Assembly (NCBI RefSeq): GCF_025698945.1
Contig: NZ_JAILWM010000001.1
Coordinates: forward strand, 764,617-828,616
Source: Nitrosopumilus sp.
GTDB taxonomy: Archaea; Thermoproteota; Nitrososphaeria; Nitrososphaerales; Nitrosopumilaceae
Reading direction: 5' to 3'
Length of the DNA: 64,000 nucleotides
The notes under the pieces are model-generated. The model had not been told where the DNA came from and ran no database searches. It saw nothing but the letters and a program-made list of their open reading frames with translations. Position numbers and translations under genes: made by a program. This document shows, one piece after another, positions 55,285 to 63,886 of this stretch. Position 1 is the stretch's first letter, and each line of letters starts with the position of its first letter.

Positions 55285-56075
55285 TTTGAGCTTTTACTAG
55301 CCTTTGACATTATTGCCAAAATCAGTCCTACAGTTCCTGCAATTACAAATGCTGCAACAACACCCATTATCATTTGTCTACCCATTCCTTGAGATGGTTT
55401 ATCAGAAGACATGGATGGATCAATTACACAAACACCATCTTTTAGAATAGTTCCAGGACCACATTGAGTTTTTGGTGTTTCTGTCTTTGGTGTTTCTTCA
55501 ACTACTGGTTCTTCAGTTTCTTCAATTACTGGTTCTTCAGTTTCTTCAATTACTGGTTCTTCAGTTTCTTCAACTACTGGTTCTTCAGTTTCTTCAATTA
55601 CTGGTTCTTCAGTTTCTTCAACTACTTCACTACCAAAAACAGTACCAATAATCTCTAACTCTTCAGTGCCAGAGGGTAATTCAATACTCAAAGTTCTACT
55701 AGTAGAAGTTGTTTCAATTTCTGTAAAAGTGGCCTCAATGCCATCTGCCAATACAAAATAATCTTCATCCAATCCCTCATAAATAGAATCAAAGAAAGTT
55801 CTCTCAAAAGTAATATCCAAAACTCCAGTAGAATCAGTTACTTCAACTGCAAGTATTAATGAAACAAAATTAGTATCAGCTTCAATGGCAGATACTGTCA
55901 TTCCTATTGTAGAATACTCTACATCATAAGAAGTCCCATCAACTGTCACAGACATTGTCTCAGCATAAACTAGTGCTGTGGAGATTATTGTAAATAGAAT
56001 TAATCCAATAGATATTTTCAAAAGAGAATTGACATTAGGAAGGTGTCTTAGCATATCAGACTGACTTTTTTCCAT
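55281..56075 (-). CDS. Secreted membrane-anchored protein with EETEEPV repeat stalk
   Basis: The protein of about 264 residues has a signal sequence (LLKISIGLILFTIISTALVYA) and an external domain of about 120 residues. An acidic stalk follows with perfect 8-residue repeats (V/I-EETEEPV), then a short Cys pair ('TQCGPGTILKDGVCVIDP') and a C-terminal helix (IMGVVAAFVIAGTVGLILAI). The Cys segment 'CGPGTIL.DGVCV' is common in thaumarchaeal secreted proteins. ATG 56075 is chosen; ATG 56054 is possible, and the frame opens at GTG 56093. Confidence 0.7.
   Translation of the reverse strand: MEKSQSDMLRHLPNVNSLLKISIGLILFTIISTALVYAETMSVTVDGTSYDVEYSTIGMTVSAIEADTNFVSLILAVEVTDSTGVLDITFERTFFDSIYEGLDEDYFVLADGIEATFTEIETTSTSRTLSIELPSGTEELEIIGTVFGSEVVEETEEPVIEETEEPVVEETEEPVIEETEEPVIEETEEPVVEETPKTETPKTQCGPGTILKDGVCVIDPSMSSDKPSQGMGRQMIMGVVAAFVIAGTVGLILAIMSKASKSSN
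55504..55623. repeat. Five tandem 24-base repeats encoding the EETEEPV stalk
   Basis: Five units of ACTGGTTCTTCAGTTTCTTC plus four bases, differing only at one base (A/T or C in the unit end). They encode eight-residue units V/I-EETEEPV. Copy number is likely to vary between strains. Confidence 0.9.
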
Positions 56076-56205
56076 TCTGTTTTTAGTTAACACTCTTTGT
56101 AAACCTCCAAATTGACGTTAAAAAGAATAAGACGATAATTAATCACGTATGGGTGAAAGTTTTTTAGTTATTTTTATACTTAATGGATAATTTATTAGAA
56201 AAAAT

Positions 56206-57138
56206 TCAGATGACTCCTCTTAGTATCTGAATAATCTTTTCTGCAATTACATTTGCAGCCAATGATTGAGCCTCTTTTGTTTGTGCACCAATATGAGGGG
56301 TTAAAATTACATTATCTAATTCAGCTAACTTGTTTCCAGTTGCAGGTTCTTTTTCAAAAACATCTAAAGCTGCACCTCCAAGTGTTCCATTTTTGAGTGC
56401 ATCATACAATGCATCCTCATCAACTACACCACCTCTAGAAGTATTGATAATCTTTGCAGTTTTTTTCATTGTGGACATTTTTTGTGCATCAAGTAAATGG
56501 TATGTTGAATCCAATAACGGAACATGGATTGATATATAATCAGAACTTTGCAAAAGTGTATTCAAATCTGCTTTCATCAAACCAACTTCTTTTGAGAATT
56601 CTTCATCAATTGGAATTACATCATAACCAATTATGTTCATGTTAAGACCTCTTGCAAGTCTTCCTAATCTTTTTCCAATGTTACCCAAACCTATAATTCC
56701 CAAATATTTTCCACGAAGTTCTGTGCCCTTTAGTTCTTTTTTGAGCCATTGCCCATTTCTAATTGCTCTATCACCTCGGGTTGTTTGTCTTGCTAGAGAG
56801 AGCATTAATCCTAAAACTAATTCAGCTACTGCATTCATTGCTCCTTCAACGGCATTAATTACTCGAATGTTTTTTTCTTTTGCAGCTTCTTGATCTACAT
56901 TATCCAGACCTACTCCGACTCTAGCAATAATTTTACAATTCTCAGCTTTTTCAATCATTTCTTTGGTGATTGTAGTTCTGCTTCTCACTATTACAATATT
57001 GAAATTTGAAATTTTTTCAAGAATTTGTTCTTTAGTTATCTCTGGCTCATATGAAACCTTTAATCCATTATCAACTAGAATTTTGTTCAGAATTGGATCA
57101 ACTTCATCACATATCAGTACAGAATCATCAAAGCCCAT
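56206..57138 (-). CDS. serA: D-3-phosphoglycerate dehydrogenase
   Basis: The enzyme starts serine synthesis from 3-phosphoglycerate. The 310-residue protein has 'KIIARVGVGLDNVDQEAA', the NAD motif 'LGIIGLGNIGKRLGRLA', 'INTSRGGVVDEDALYDAL' and the catalytic His in 'NVILTPHIGAQTKEAQ'. It lacks the C-terminal ACT regulatory domain of longer SerA proteins. Other hydroxyacid dehydrogenase substrates are possible. Confidence 0.87.
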   Translation of the reverse strand: MGFDDSVLICDEVDPILNKILVDNGLKVSYEPEITKEQILEKISNFNIVIVRSRTTITKEMIEKAENCKIIARVGVGLDNVDQEAAKEKNIRVINAVEGAMNAVAELVLGLMLSLARQTTRGDRAIRNGQWLKKELKGTELRGKYLGIIGLGNIGKRLGRLARGLNMNIIGYDVIPIDEEFSKEVGLMKADLNTLLQSSDYISIHVPLLDSTYHLLDAQKMSTMKKTAKIINTSRGGVVDEDALYDALKNGTLGGAALDVFEKEPATGNKLAELDNVILTPHIGAQTKEAQSLAANVIAEKIIQILRGVI

Positions 57139-57211
57139 AAAATAGAAAAATGATCTACGGAATATAATTCATTATAGTAAAAAATAGAAAAAGATTGAGT
57201 TTAGTACCAAT

Positions 57212-58624
57212 CTAAGGTACTGGTGGTAATGTTGGTATTACTTCCCATAAAGGAATCATACCTGCATCTTTCATTTCAGAAGCTACTTCATCAGTGTAAA
57301 GACCATGAATGTTTACTGCTGGATGTGCAATGCTGTTTTTACCCATTGGTGGGACTGCATCGCTTGGATTGCCCAATGCATAAGCATATGAGGCTACTGG
57401 TGCTGGAATTACTCCTGCATCAACTAGTCTTGGGTTTAATCCAAATGGATCACCTGCTACAAAGACTGTAGCTGCGCCAGTGTAAATTGCTGCATAGTCA
57501 TGATTTACTGCTGCGTATGCACCTGGTTCATCAAAGACCAAGTCAACAATCATGTTTTGTGAGCCACCGAGTAACCATGTTTCAGTTGCTGCGGATTGTA
57601 CTCTATTGCCTTGTGTAACTCTATCCAAGATTTCTCCAACAATGTGGAAGAATACTGGTTCGTTACCATGGTTTTCAACAAAGATTCTCACGTGTTGATC
57701 ATTTTCAACAAACAAGAGTTGTGATTGGTATTGCTTGTGTTCAAGTCCATTCCATGGTTGTGCAACAAAGATGTTCTTGTTTGCATCACCTTTTACAAGA
57801 ATGTTATGTAACATATTTGGTACATAACCAAATTGCATTCCGTTAACAACTGTTGCAGTGTTATGATGTTGGAACATTGCTCCTGCATCATAATTGCCTT
57901 CAGGTGTTAGATACAATTGATTGTATTGGAGTTGGAACTCTAATGCATCTGCATTGTAGAACTTTCTGTCTAGTTTTACTTTGTTGTCAACTACTTTTGT
58001 TTTCTCCACCATTAGTTTCTTGTATCCATCGATTGGATCAACTATTGCAATTCCGTACATGCCGGAAAGAACGTGTTGGTCCATACCAATTAATTTAACA
58101 CCAGAACAATGGTATTTGAAAACACCAGCAGCTTCAGCAATGTAACAATACTGGCTAGTTTCGCCAGGATTAACAGACTCGAAAGCTCCTGCAGAGATTT
58201 GTGATGCATGCATGTCGTTACCGTGTCCAGTAACTTCATCAGCTGGAATTGAAAGTGTCATTTTGACAACATCGCCTTGTGTAACTCTTAGGGTTGGTCC
58301 TGGGACTTGTCCACTAAAGGTCATGGCATTGTATGTTTTTCCTCCCATGATTGGAAGTGTAACACTCTCACCAGTTAGATTAAACTCAACGACTTTGCGT
58401 CCAGAATCTTCTAGTGCTCCACAATCAGTTTCTGCGAATGCTTCAGGCATTACAAGCTGTAAACCGCCCATTTGATGGATTTTCTCAATTACATCGACAT
58501 CCATTTTGTTGATATCGAGTGATTGTCCAGCAATTTGGGTTTGTGTGTATGTGCTTCCGAATAAGGTTGCTCCCATTACAGCTACTGCTGCAATTGTAAA
58601 GAGCATACTAACGCGCTTATTCAT
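57212..58624 (-). CDS. nirK: Copper-containing nitrite reductase-type multicopper oxidase (archaeal NirK)
   Basis: The 470-residue exported protein has a signal sequence (MLFTIAAVAVMGATLFGSTY) and two cupredoxin domains. The first carries the copper loops 'HGNDMHASQ' and 'GVFKYHCSGVKLIGMDQHVLSGMYG', with type 1 Cys and His and the type 2 His. The second contains 'HIVGEILDRVTQGN' and 'YAAVNHDYAAIYTG'. This is the NirK of ammonia-oxidising archaea, thought to handle nitrite and nitric oxide in ammonia oxidation. A TATA box sits 28 bases before the ATG. Confidence 0.92.
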   Translation of the reverse strand: MNKRVSMLFTIAAVAVMGATLFGSTYTQTQIAGQSLDINKMDVDVIEKIHQMGGLQLVMPEAFAETDCGALEDSGRKVVEFNLTGESVTLPIMGGKTYNAMTFSGQVPGPTLRVTQGDVVKMTLSIPADEVTGHGNDMHASQISAGAFESVNPGETSQYCYIAEAAGVFKYHCSGVKLIGMDQHVLSGMYGIAIVDPIDGYKKLMVEKTKVVDNKVKLDRKFYNADALEFQLQYNQLYLTPEGNYDAGAMFQHHNTATVVNGMQFGYVPNMLHNILVKGDANKNIFVAQPWNGLEHKQYQSQLLFVENDQHVRIFVENHGNEPVFFHIVGEILDRVTQGNRVQSAATETWLLGGSQNMIVDLVFDEPGAYAAVNHDYAAIYTGAATVFVAGDPFGLNPRLVDAGVIPAPVASYAYALGNPSDAVPPMGKNSIAHPAVNIHGLYTDEVASEMKDAGMIPLWEVIPTLPPVP

Positions 58625-58647
58625 TATGCACCGTGAACTACGATTCC

Positions 58648-58657
58648 TATATAATAA
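58648..58657 (-). promoter_or_regulatory. TATA box of nirK
   Basis: TATATAATAA (plus strand) gives a strong TBP site on the minus strand centred about 28 bases before the nirK ATG, implying a strong leaderless promoter. The sequence is nearly symmetric and could also serve the divergent gene. Confidence 0.65.
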
Positions 58658-58735
58658 TTACCCTGAACCATGTTGTGAATTTATGAAAATCTCCCAAAAA
58701 GAATGAATAAATGGCTTTCATACAACAAAGTCTAC

Positions 58736-60097
58736 ATGAAATTCAGATTAGATCAAGACTCGCTTGGCAAGGTCAAAATCCCATCTGACGCATACTATGG
58801 TGCATTTACTGGAAGAGCAATAAAGCAATATCATGTGACTGGAAACAAAAGCCATGAAAATCTGATAAAGTCATTTGTAATGATAAAAAGATCTGCTGCA
58901 GTTGCAAATATGAAAACAAAGGCAATTGATGTAAAGAGAGGCAAAGCAATAGTTTCGGCTTGTGATAAGATACTTGGAGGAAAATTTGTTGATCAGTTTG
59001 TAGTCGATATGATAAATTCTGGAGCTGGAACAGCATTTAACATGAATTCAAACGAAGTCATTTCAAATGTTGCATTGGAGATTTTGCATAAAAAGAAAGG
59101 ACAGTATGAATTCTTACACCCTAATGATCATGTAAACATGTCACAATCAAGTAACGATACTTATCCAACTGCGATGCATGTTGCAATTTTGATGAATCTC
59201 AAAGATACAATTCCGGCAATAGATATTTTGATAAAGTCACTTTCAAAGAAAGCAAAACAATTCTCATCATTTAAAAAAATTGGAAGAACCCACCTAATGG
59301 ATGCTTTACCAGTTACATTAGGAAGTGAGTTTGAAGCTTATGTTACATCAATTACTAAAGCAAGAAATGAGATTGCTGCGGCTCAAAAAGAATTACAAAA
59401 TGTTGCACTAGGTGGAACAGCGGTTGGTTCTGGCGCAAATACACCAAAAGGGTACAGAAAAATTGCAATAACAGAATTATCAAAAATTTCTAAGCTTTCA
59501 CTCAGACCAGAAAAAGATATGCAGCATGGACTACAAAGTAAATTTGCTGTTGCAAATCTATCAAGTTCGTTGAGAAACTTGGCATTAGAGATTGGCAAGA
59601 TTGCAAATGACATTAGATTAATGGCATCAGGTCCCATAGCAGGATTAGCTGAGATTGGAATTCCTGCAGTTCATGCAGGTTCATCAATTATGCCAGGAAA
59701 AGTAAACCCATCCTTAGCAGAGTGCATGAACATGGTTTGCTTTAACATAATTGGAAATGATACTGCAGTTGCATATGCAGCACAAGGAGGACAATTTGAG
59801 TTAAATGTCATGTTGCCTGGAATGTTAAAGTGCATGTTAGAATCAACAGATATGCTCAAGAACTTTTTACCGATATTTTCTGCAAATCTTATTGATGGTC
59901 TCACTGCCAACAAAAGCAAACTACGTGAAGATATTGAAAATAGTCCAGTAATTGTTACATTACTTACTCCAAAAATTGGTTATCTAAAATCTGCTGAACT
60001 ATTCAAAGAATCACTAAAAACAGGGAAGACGATTAGAGAATTAGTTGTTTCAAAGAAATTAATGAGTAACAAAGAAATCGATGCTCTCTTTGGATAG
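58736..60097 (+). CDS. Class II fumarase / aspartase family enzyme
   Basis: The 453-residue protein from ATG 58736 (MKFRLDQDSLGKVKIPSDAYYG) matches the family start; ATG 58703 adds 11 residues. It has 'GAGTAFNMNSNEVISN', 'LHPNDHVNMSQSSNDTYPTAM', 'GRTHLMDALPVTLG' and the signature 'GSSIMPGKVNP'. Fumarate hydratase and aspartate ammonia-lyase share these motifs; 'GQFELNVMLPGM' looks fumarase-like and 'NMNSNEV' aspartase-like. It diverges from nirK. The next gene follows after 3 bases. Confidence 0.85.
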   Translation: MKFRLDQDSLGKVKIPSDAYYGAFTGRAIKQYHVTGNKSHENLIKSFVMIKRSAAVANMKTKAIDVKRGKAIVSACDKILGGKFVDQFVVDMINSGAGTAFNMNSNEVISNVALEILHKKKGQYEFLHPNDHVNMSQSSNDTYPTAMHVAILMNLKDTIPAIDILIKSLSKKAKQFSSFKKIGRTHLMDALPVTLGSEFEAYVTSITKARNEIAAAQKELQNVALGGTAVGSGANTPKGYRKIAITELSKISKLSLRPEKDMQHGLQSKFAVANLSSSLRNLALEIGKIANDIRLMASGPIAGLAEIGIPAVHAGSSIMPGKVNPSLAECMNMVCFNIIGNDTAVAYAAQGGQFELNVMLPGMLKCMLESTDMLKNFLPIFSANLIDGLTANKSKLREDIENSPVIVTLLTPKIGYLKSAELFKESLKTGKTIRELVVSKKLMSNKEIDALFG

Positions 60098-60100
60098 ATA

Positions 60101-61369
60101 ATGGCAAAAATATTTGTAGAAGCATATGGATGCTCGGCTAGTTTTGCAGATTCAGAAATGATTTCAGGACTAATACTAAATGGAGGACATTCATTAGTCG
60201 AAGATTCATCAGAGTCAGATCTTAACATTGTTGTAACATGTTCAGTCAAAGATGCAACTGCCAATAAAATGATTCATAGAATAAAATCACTTAATTCAAA
60301 ACCACTAGTTGTTGCCGGATGTCTTCCAAAGGCAGAAAAGAATACAGTAGAGAAATTCTCGGAAAATGCCAGTTTACTAGGACCAAATTCACTAGGTAAA
60401 ACTCTACAGGTAATTAATTCAGCACTAAGTGGAAAAAAGCAAATAGCATTAGAGGATTCAGATCTATCCAAAGTAGGACTTCCCAAAGTCAGACTAAATC
60501 CAGCAGTTGGAATTGTAGAGATTGCAAGTGGGTGTATGAGTGAATGTACATTTTGCCAAACCAAATTATCAAAAGGGGATCTTTCTAGTTACAGATTAGG
60601 AGATATTGTAAGACAAGTTAAAACTGAAATTAAAGAGGGTTGTAAGGAAGTATGGTTAACATCAACAGATAATGGTTGTTATGGATTTGATATTGGAACA
60701 GATCTCCCATCTCTGGTAAATGCAGTAGTAGAGATTCCAGAGGATTTCATGGTCAGAGTAGGGATGATGAATCCAATGTACATGCCCAGAATCAGAGAGG
60801 ACTTGATAGAATCTTACAATAATTCCAAAGTCTTCAAATTTCTACATATTCCAGTTCAAAGTGGTAGCGATAAAGTACTCCATGATATGAAACGAGGACA
60901 CACTGCTGGAACATTCAGAGACATAGTAAGTAGGATTAAAAAGAGATATGCTGACTTTACAATCTCAACTGACATCATAGTAGGATTTCCTTCAGAGACA
61001 GAAGATGATTTTCAAAAAACAATCGACTTGTTAAATGAAACAAGGCCAGATGTAGTCAATCTATCCAAATACAGTGCAAGACCAGGTACAGATGCTGCTG
61101 AATGGAAGCAAGTAGATGTTGGAGAAGTGAAAAGAAGAAGTAAAATTATTTTTGAGCAGATCAACAATATATCGCTAGAGAATAACAAAAAGTGGATCGG
61201 TTGGAGAGGCAAAGTTCTATTTGATGAAAAGACTGAAGAAGGAATCAAAGGAAGAAACTTTGCGTACAAGCCTGCCTTTGTAAGAAATGATGTAGACATT
61301 GGACAATCACATACTGTAGAAATTACGGATGCTACCATTAGTGGCCTGATTGGTAAGATCGCAAGCTAA
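60101..61369 (+). CDS. tRNA methylthiotransferase (MiaB/CDKAL1-like, MtaB type)
   Basis: The enzyme is expected to make 2-methylthio-N6-threonylcarbamoyladenosine at tRNA position 37. The 422-residue protein has an N-terminal UPF0004 domain with three Cys ('YGCSASFADSE', 'TCSVKD', 'AGCLPKAEK'). The radical-SAM motif CxxxCxxC is in 'SGCMSECTFCQTK', and a C-terminal TRAM-like region follows. Archaeal members group with CDKAL1. It is 3 bases after the fumarase-family gene. Confidence 0.92.
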   Translation: MAKIFVEAYGCSASFADSEMISGLILNGGHSLVEDSSESDLNIVVTCSVKDATANKMIHRIKSLNSKPLVVAGCLPKAEKNTVEKFSENASLLGPNSLGKTLQVINSALSGKKQIALEDSDLSKVGLPKVRLNPAVGIVEIASGCMSECTFCQTKLSKGDLSSYRLGDIVRQVKTEIKEGCKEVWLTSTDNGCYGFDIGTDLPSLVNAVVEIPEDFMVRVGMMNPMYMPRIREDLIESYNNSKVFKFLHIPVQSGSDKVLHDMKRGHTAGTFRDIVSRIKKRYADFTISTDIIVGFPSETEDDFQKTIDLLNETRPDVVNLSKYSARPGTDAAEWKQVDVGEVKRRSKIIFEQINNISLENNKKWIGWRGKVLFDEKTEEGIKGRNFAYKPAFVRNDVDIGQSHTVEITDATISGLIGKIAS

Positions 61370-61442
61370 ATTTTTTAGATCTAAAATTTGATTAAAAAAA
61401 CGTAAGAAGGTTTTTTATCTAAATCATCAAATAGGATCTGAA

Positions 61443-62393
61443 ATGAGTTTTAATGTAAAAGAACCAGTTTTAGTAATTGGCCTTGGTGGCGTAGGCTCAA
61501 AATTAGCAATTAAATCCAAAGAGGCTCTAAATTCAGATTGTCTTCAAATTAGTAACAATTCTAAAGATTTCTCCAATGAGAATCCAGCTATTCACGTGTC
61601 TACTGATTCAATAATTAATCCATCAGTTCAGTTAATCAGAGGCTCAACATACAAAAATGCCGATGAAATTAGAGAAGAGATTTCAAGCTATTCTACAGTA
61701 ATTTTAATGAGTAATTTAGCTGGCAAAGCAGGCTCAGCTATGGCTCCAGTAGTCTCAGAGATTTGTAAAGAATCCGGTAAAGGATTAATTTCATTTGCAA
61801 TAATGCCATTCAAGTATGAAAAAGATAGAATTTTCAATTCTGGTGTTGCTCTAAAAAGAGTTAGAACGAATTCAGATTGCACAATAGTTCTAGATAATGA
61901 CTCGCTTCTCGAAAGTAATCCAGATTTGAGTCCAAAGGCTTGCTACGAGATTGCAAATGGTGCAATAATGCATGTTGTAGAGTCACTTGGAACATCAGAT
62001 ATTACTGCTGAAACTAGCATTCTTACTTCTAGTAAAGAAGGACAAAACATTGAAGATTCACTTAGAGATTCGCTTAAAATGCTATATGGAAACGCACCAC
62101 CAAACTCAGTTAAACGTTCTATGATCTACGTAGTTGGCGGAAATAACATTCCAGCAGGAGTATTAAATTCCATTACCAATTTGACAAGTGGTATTCTTAG
62201 TGAGAGTAACTCACAGATCGACATGTCTTCTACTGCAGATGAATCCAAAGTTGTAATGTTATCATCAATTCAAGGTATGACCAAATTTGATAATTATGAT
62301 CCACTTGGAATGATTCCTCAAGAAGACACACTTGATTGGTCTACCCCAGACTGCAGTATTGACTGTAAACTAGATTTATACCAATTAGAATAA
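61443..62393 (+). CDS. Divergent thaumarchaeal FtsZ/tubulin-like protein
   Basis: The 316-residue protein has an FtsZ-like layout: 'VLVIGLGGVGSKLAIKSKEAL' where FtsZ has its first glycine-rich strand, and 'LAGKAGSAMAPVVSEICKES' where FtsZ has GGGTGTGAAPVIAEIAKE. The tubulin signature glycines are largely lost, so GTP binding and polymerisation are doubtful. A C-terminal Cys pair ('DCSIDCK') is present. The lineage divides with Cdv proteins; this FtsZ is known to be degenerate. A 14-base dyad TTTTAGATCTAAAA (61374-61387) precedes it. Confidence 0.8.
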   Translation: MSFNVKEPVLVIGLGGVGSKLAIKSKEALNSDCLQISNNSKDFSNENPAIHVSTDSIINPSVQLIRGSTYKNADEIREEISSYSTVILMSNLAGKAGSAMAPVVSEICKESGKGLISFAIMPFKYEKDRIFNSGVALKRVRTNSDCTIVLDNDSLLESNPDLSPKACYEIANGAIMHVVESLGTSDITAETSILTSSKEGQNIEDSLRDSLKMLYGNAPPNSVKRSMIYVVGGNNIPAGVLNSITNLTSGILSESNSQIDMSSTADESKVVMLSSIQGMTKFDNYDPLGMIPQEDTLDWSTPDCSIDCKLDLYQLE

Positions 62394-62434
62394 AATTATT
62401 TTTTAAGAATATAATTTTTTGAAAGATATTATTT

Positions 62435-63067
62435 TTAAGATTCTTTCTTTTCTTCTTTAGCTGGAGTTTCTTTCTTTGGTGTTTCTTTAGCTGGAGTTTC
62501 TTTCTTTGGTGTTTCTTTAGCTGGAGTTTCTTTCTTTGGTGTTTCTTTAGCTGGAGTTTCTTTCTTTGGTGTTTCTTTAGCTGGAGTTTCTTTCTTTGGT
62601 GTTTCTTTAGCTGGTGTTTCTTTAGCTGGTGTTTCTTTAGCTGGTGTTTCTTTAGCTGGTGTTTCTTTAGCTGGTGTTTCTTTAGCTGGTGTTTCTTTAG
62701 CTGGTGTTTCTTTAGCTGGTGTTTCTTTCTTTTCTTCTTTAGCTGGAGTCTTTATTTTATCATCAATTTTTTTGGTGTCTTTTTCAGCAGTAATTTTTGA
62801 TTCTGCTTCTTCATCATAACGTGAAACTAAAACATAACCTTCATCAGTCTTACTCATTCTGACTCTAATTTTTCTTGGTGGACTTCTAACTCCTCTAGCC
62901 CAAACTTGATGAGCTAACTCTTCTTCAATTTTAATATCTTCAACTTTCATATGATGTCTTGCAAATTCTTTAATCATGTTTGTTGCTCTAACAGCCCTGT
63001 GTTGAGATTGAGAGAGTAAAGCCTTACCCAGATTGATAGTATAAACTCGTTCTAATTCTTGAGACAT
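62435..63067 (-). CDS. rpl31e: Ribosomal protein L31e with a long repetitive C-terminal tail
   Basis: Residues 1-90 are a normal L31e ('ELERVYTINLGKALLSQSQH', 'NMIKEFARHHMKVEDIKI', 'VWARGVRSPPRKIRVRM'). Residues about 90-210 are a disordered tail of AKETP and KKETP units encoded by tandem repeats; most archaeal L31e proteins lack it. The gene starts immediately after the L39e stop (TAG then ATG). Confidence 0.92.
   Translation of the reverse strand: MSQELERVYTINLGKALLSQSQHRAVRATNMIKEFARHHMKVEDIKIEEELAHQVWARGVRSPPRKIRVRMSKTDEGYVLVSRYDEEAESKITAEKDTKKIDDKIKTPAKEEKKETPAKETPAKETPAKETPAKETPAKETPAKETPAKETPAKETPKKETPAKETPKKETPAKETPKKETPAKETPKKETPAKETPKKETPAKEEKKES
62461..62715. repeat. Tandem repeats encoding the L31e tail (five 30-base units, then seven 15-base units)
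   Basis: Five 30-base units start at 62461, 62491, 62521, 62551 and 62581, and seven 15-base units (CTGGTGTTTCTTTAG) run from 62611 to 62715. The 30-base unit is a diverged pair of 15-base units. The units within each block are identical, indicating recent slippage or selection for tail length. Confidence 0.95.
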
Positions 63068-63226
63068 CTATCCAACCTCCACATCTGTAGATCTCCAAGC
63101 TCTACGCTTTGGATTGGTTCTAACACCTCTCTTTGTTTTGAGAATTATCCAAGCTGGTACTGGTGAAGCCTGCTTTGTTTTTTTAAGCAGACGAATCTTT
63201 CTTGGAGAAGACTTACGAGCAGCCAT
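63068..63226 (-). CDS. rpl39e: Ribosomal protein L39e
   Basis: A 52-residue, strongly basic protein beginning MAARKSSPRKIRLLKKTKQA and containing 'PVPAWIILKTKRGVRTNPKR' and 'RRAWRSTDV', the L39e pattern. It lines the peptide exit tunnel. Its TAG stop directly precedes the L31e ATG, the normal archaeal gene pair. Confidence 0.95.
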   Translation of the reverse strand: MAARKSSPRKIRLLKKTKQASPVPAWIILKTKRGVRTNPKRRAWRSTDVEVG

Positions 63227-63249
63227 AGTTTTTCAGGCACGAAGAGCTC

Positions 63250-63259
63250 TTTTTAAATG
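63250..63259 (-). promoter_or_regulatory. TATA box of the L39e-L31e operon
   Basis: Minus-strand CATTTAAAAA is centred about 29 bases before the L39e ATG. An AAGAGCTCTT palindrome overlaps its downstream side (63242-63251). Confidence 0.55.
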
Positions 63260-63263
63260 AATC

Positions 63264-63812
63264 TCAGGTTTGAAGATGATTTCTAAGTTGTTTTAGAATT
63301 CGAGCAGAGGCTCCCCAGACTATTTGATTCTGATACTCAAATGTATACATCTCTTGAATGATGTTATGAGTAGGATCAGGATCTTTTGCCATTGTTTTTA
63401 AAAATGATTCAAAAGGAATATGAAAAATTTTTTCAACCTCACGATTAGCAGATAGTGGAGGAATTTCATCAAGAACTGAAACAAATGGTAAAATCAGGAA
63501 TCCAGAATTCAAAGTAACAACAGGATCTAGTTGGCCAACTACCTGCTTTCGTGTAATTTCAAGGCCTATCTCTTCACTAGTCTCACGTAATGCTGTGTGA
63601 AGAAGATCCTGATCATCTTCTTCTAACTTTCCTCCTGGAAAAGATATTTCACCAGCATGAAATGTCATATGTTTTGGTTTTTCAGTCATTACAATTCTTG
63701 GCTCACTACCATAAATCACCACTAGAACAGATGCCAAACGATATTTTTCATCAAAATCAATTTTAGGATTTATGGGATTAGAAAATGTGGATTTTAACTC
63801 ATCTAAATTCAT
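63264..63812 (-). CDS. NUDIX hydrolase (CoA-pyrophosphatase-like)
   Basis: The 182-residue protein has the Nudix box 'GGKLEEDDQDLLHTALRETS' continuing EEIGL, preceded by 'HAGEISFPGGK', typical of NudL/YeaB-type enzymes that cleave CoA or related nucleotide pyrophosphates. The C-terminal 'IVWGASARILKQL' fits that subfamily. Substrate not proven. It lies upstream of the L39e-L31e operon on the same strand. Confidence 0.87.
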   Translation of the reverse strand: MNLDELKSTFSNPINPKIDFDEKYRLASVLVVIYGSEPRIVMTEKPKHMTFHAGEISFPGGKLEEDDQDLLHTALRETSEEIGLEITRKQVVGQLDPVVTLNSGFLILPFVSVLDEIPPLSANREVEKIFHIPFESFLKTMAKDPDPTHNIIQEMYTFEYQNQIVWGASARILKQLRNHLQT

Positions 63813-63886
63813 CTTGAATCTTTCCTACTAGTCCTTGTTGGTTTTGGTATTCAAAGGTTTTAACCAAGGAGACAAAAAACGACAAT

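Noticed and set aside
62461..62715. Regular repeats that could suggest a CRISPR array
   Set aside because: There are no spacers; units are 15 or 30 bases, contiguous and in frame with L31e.
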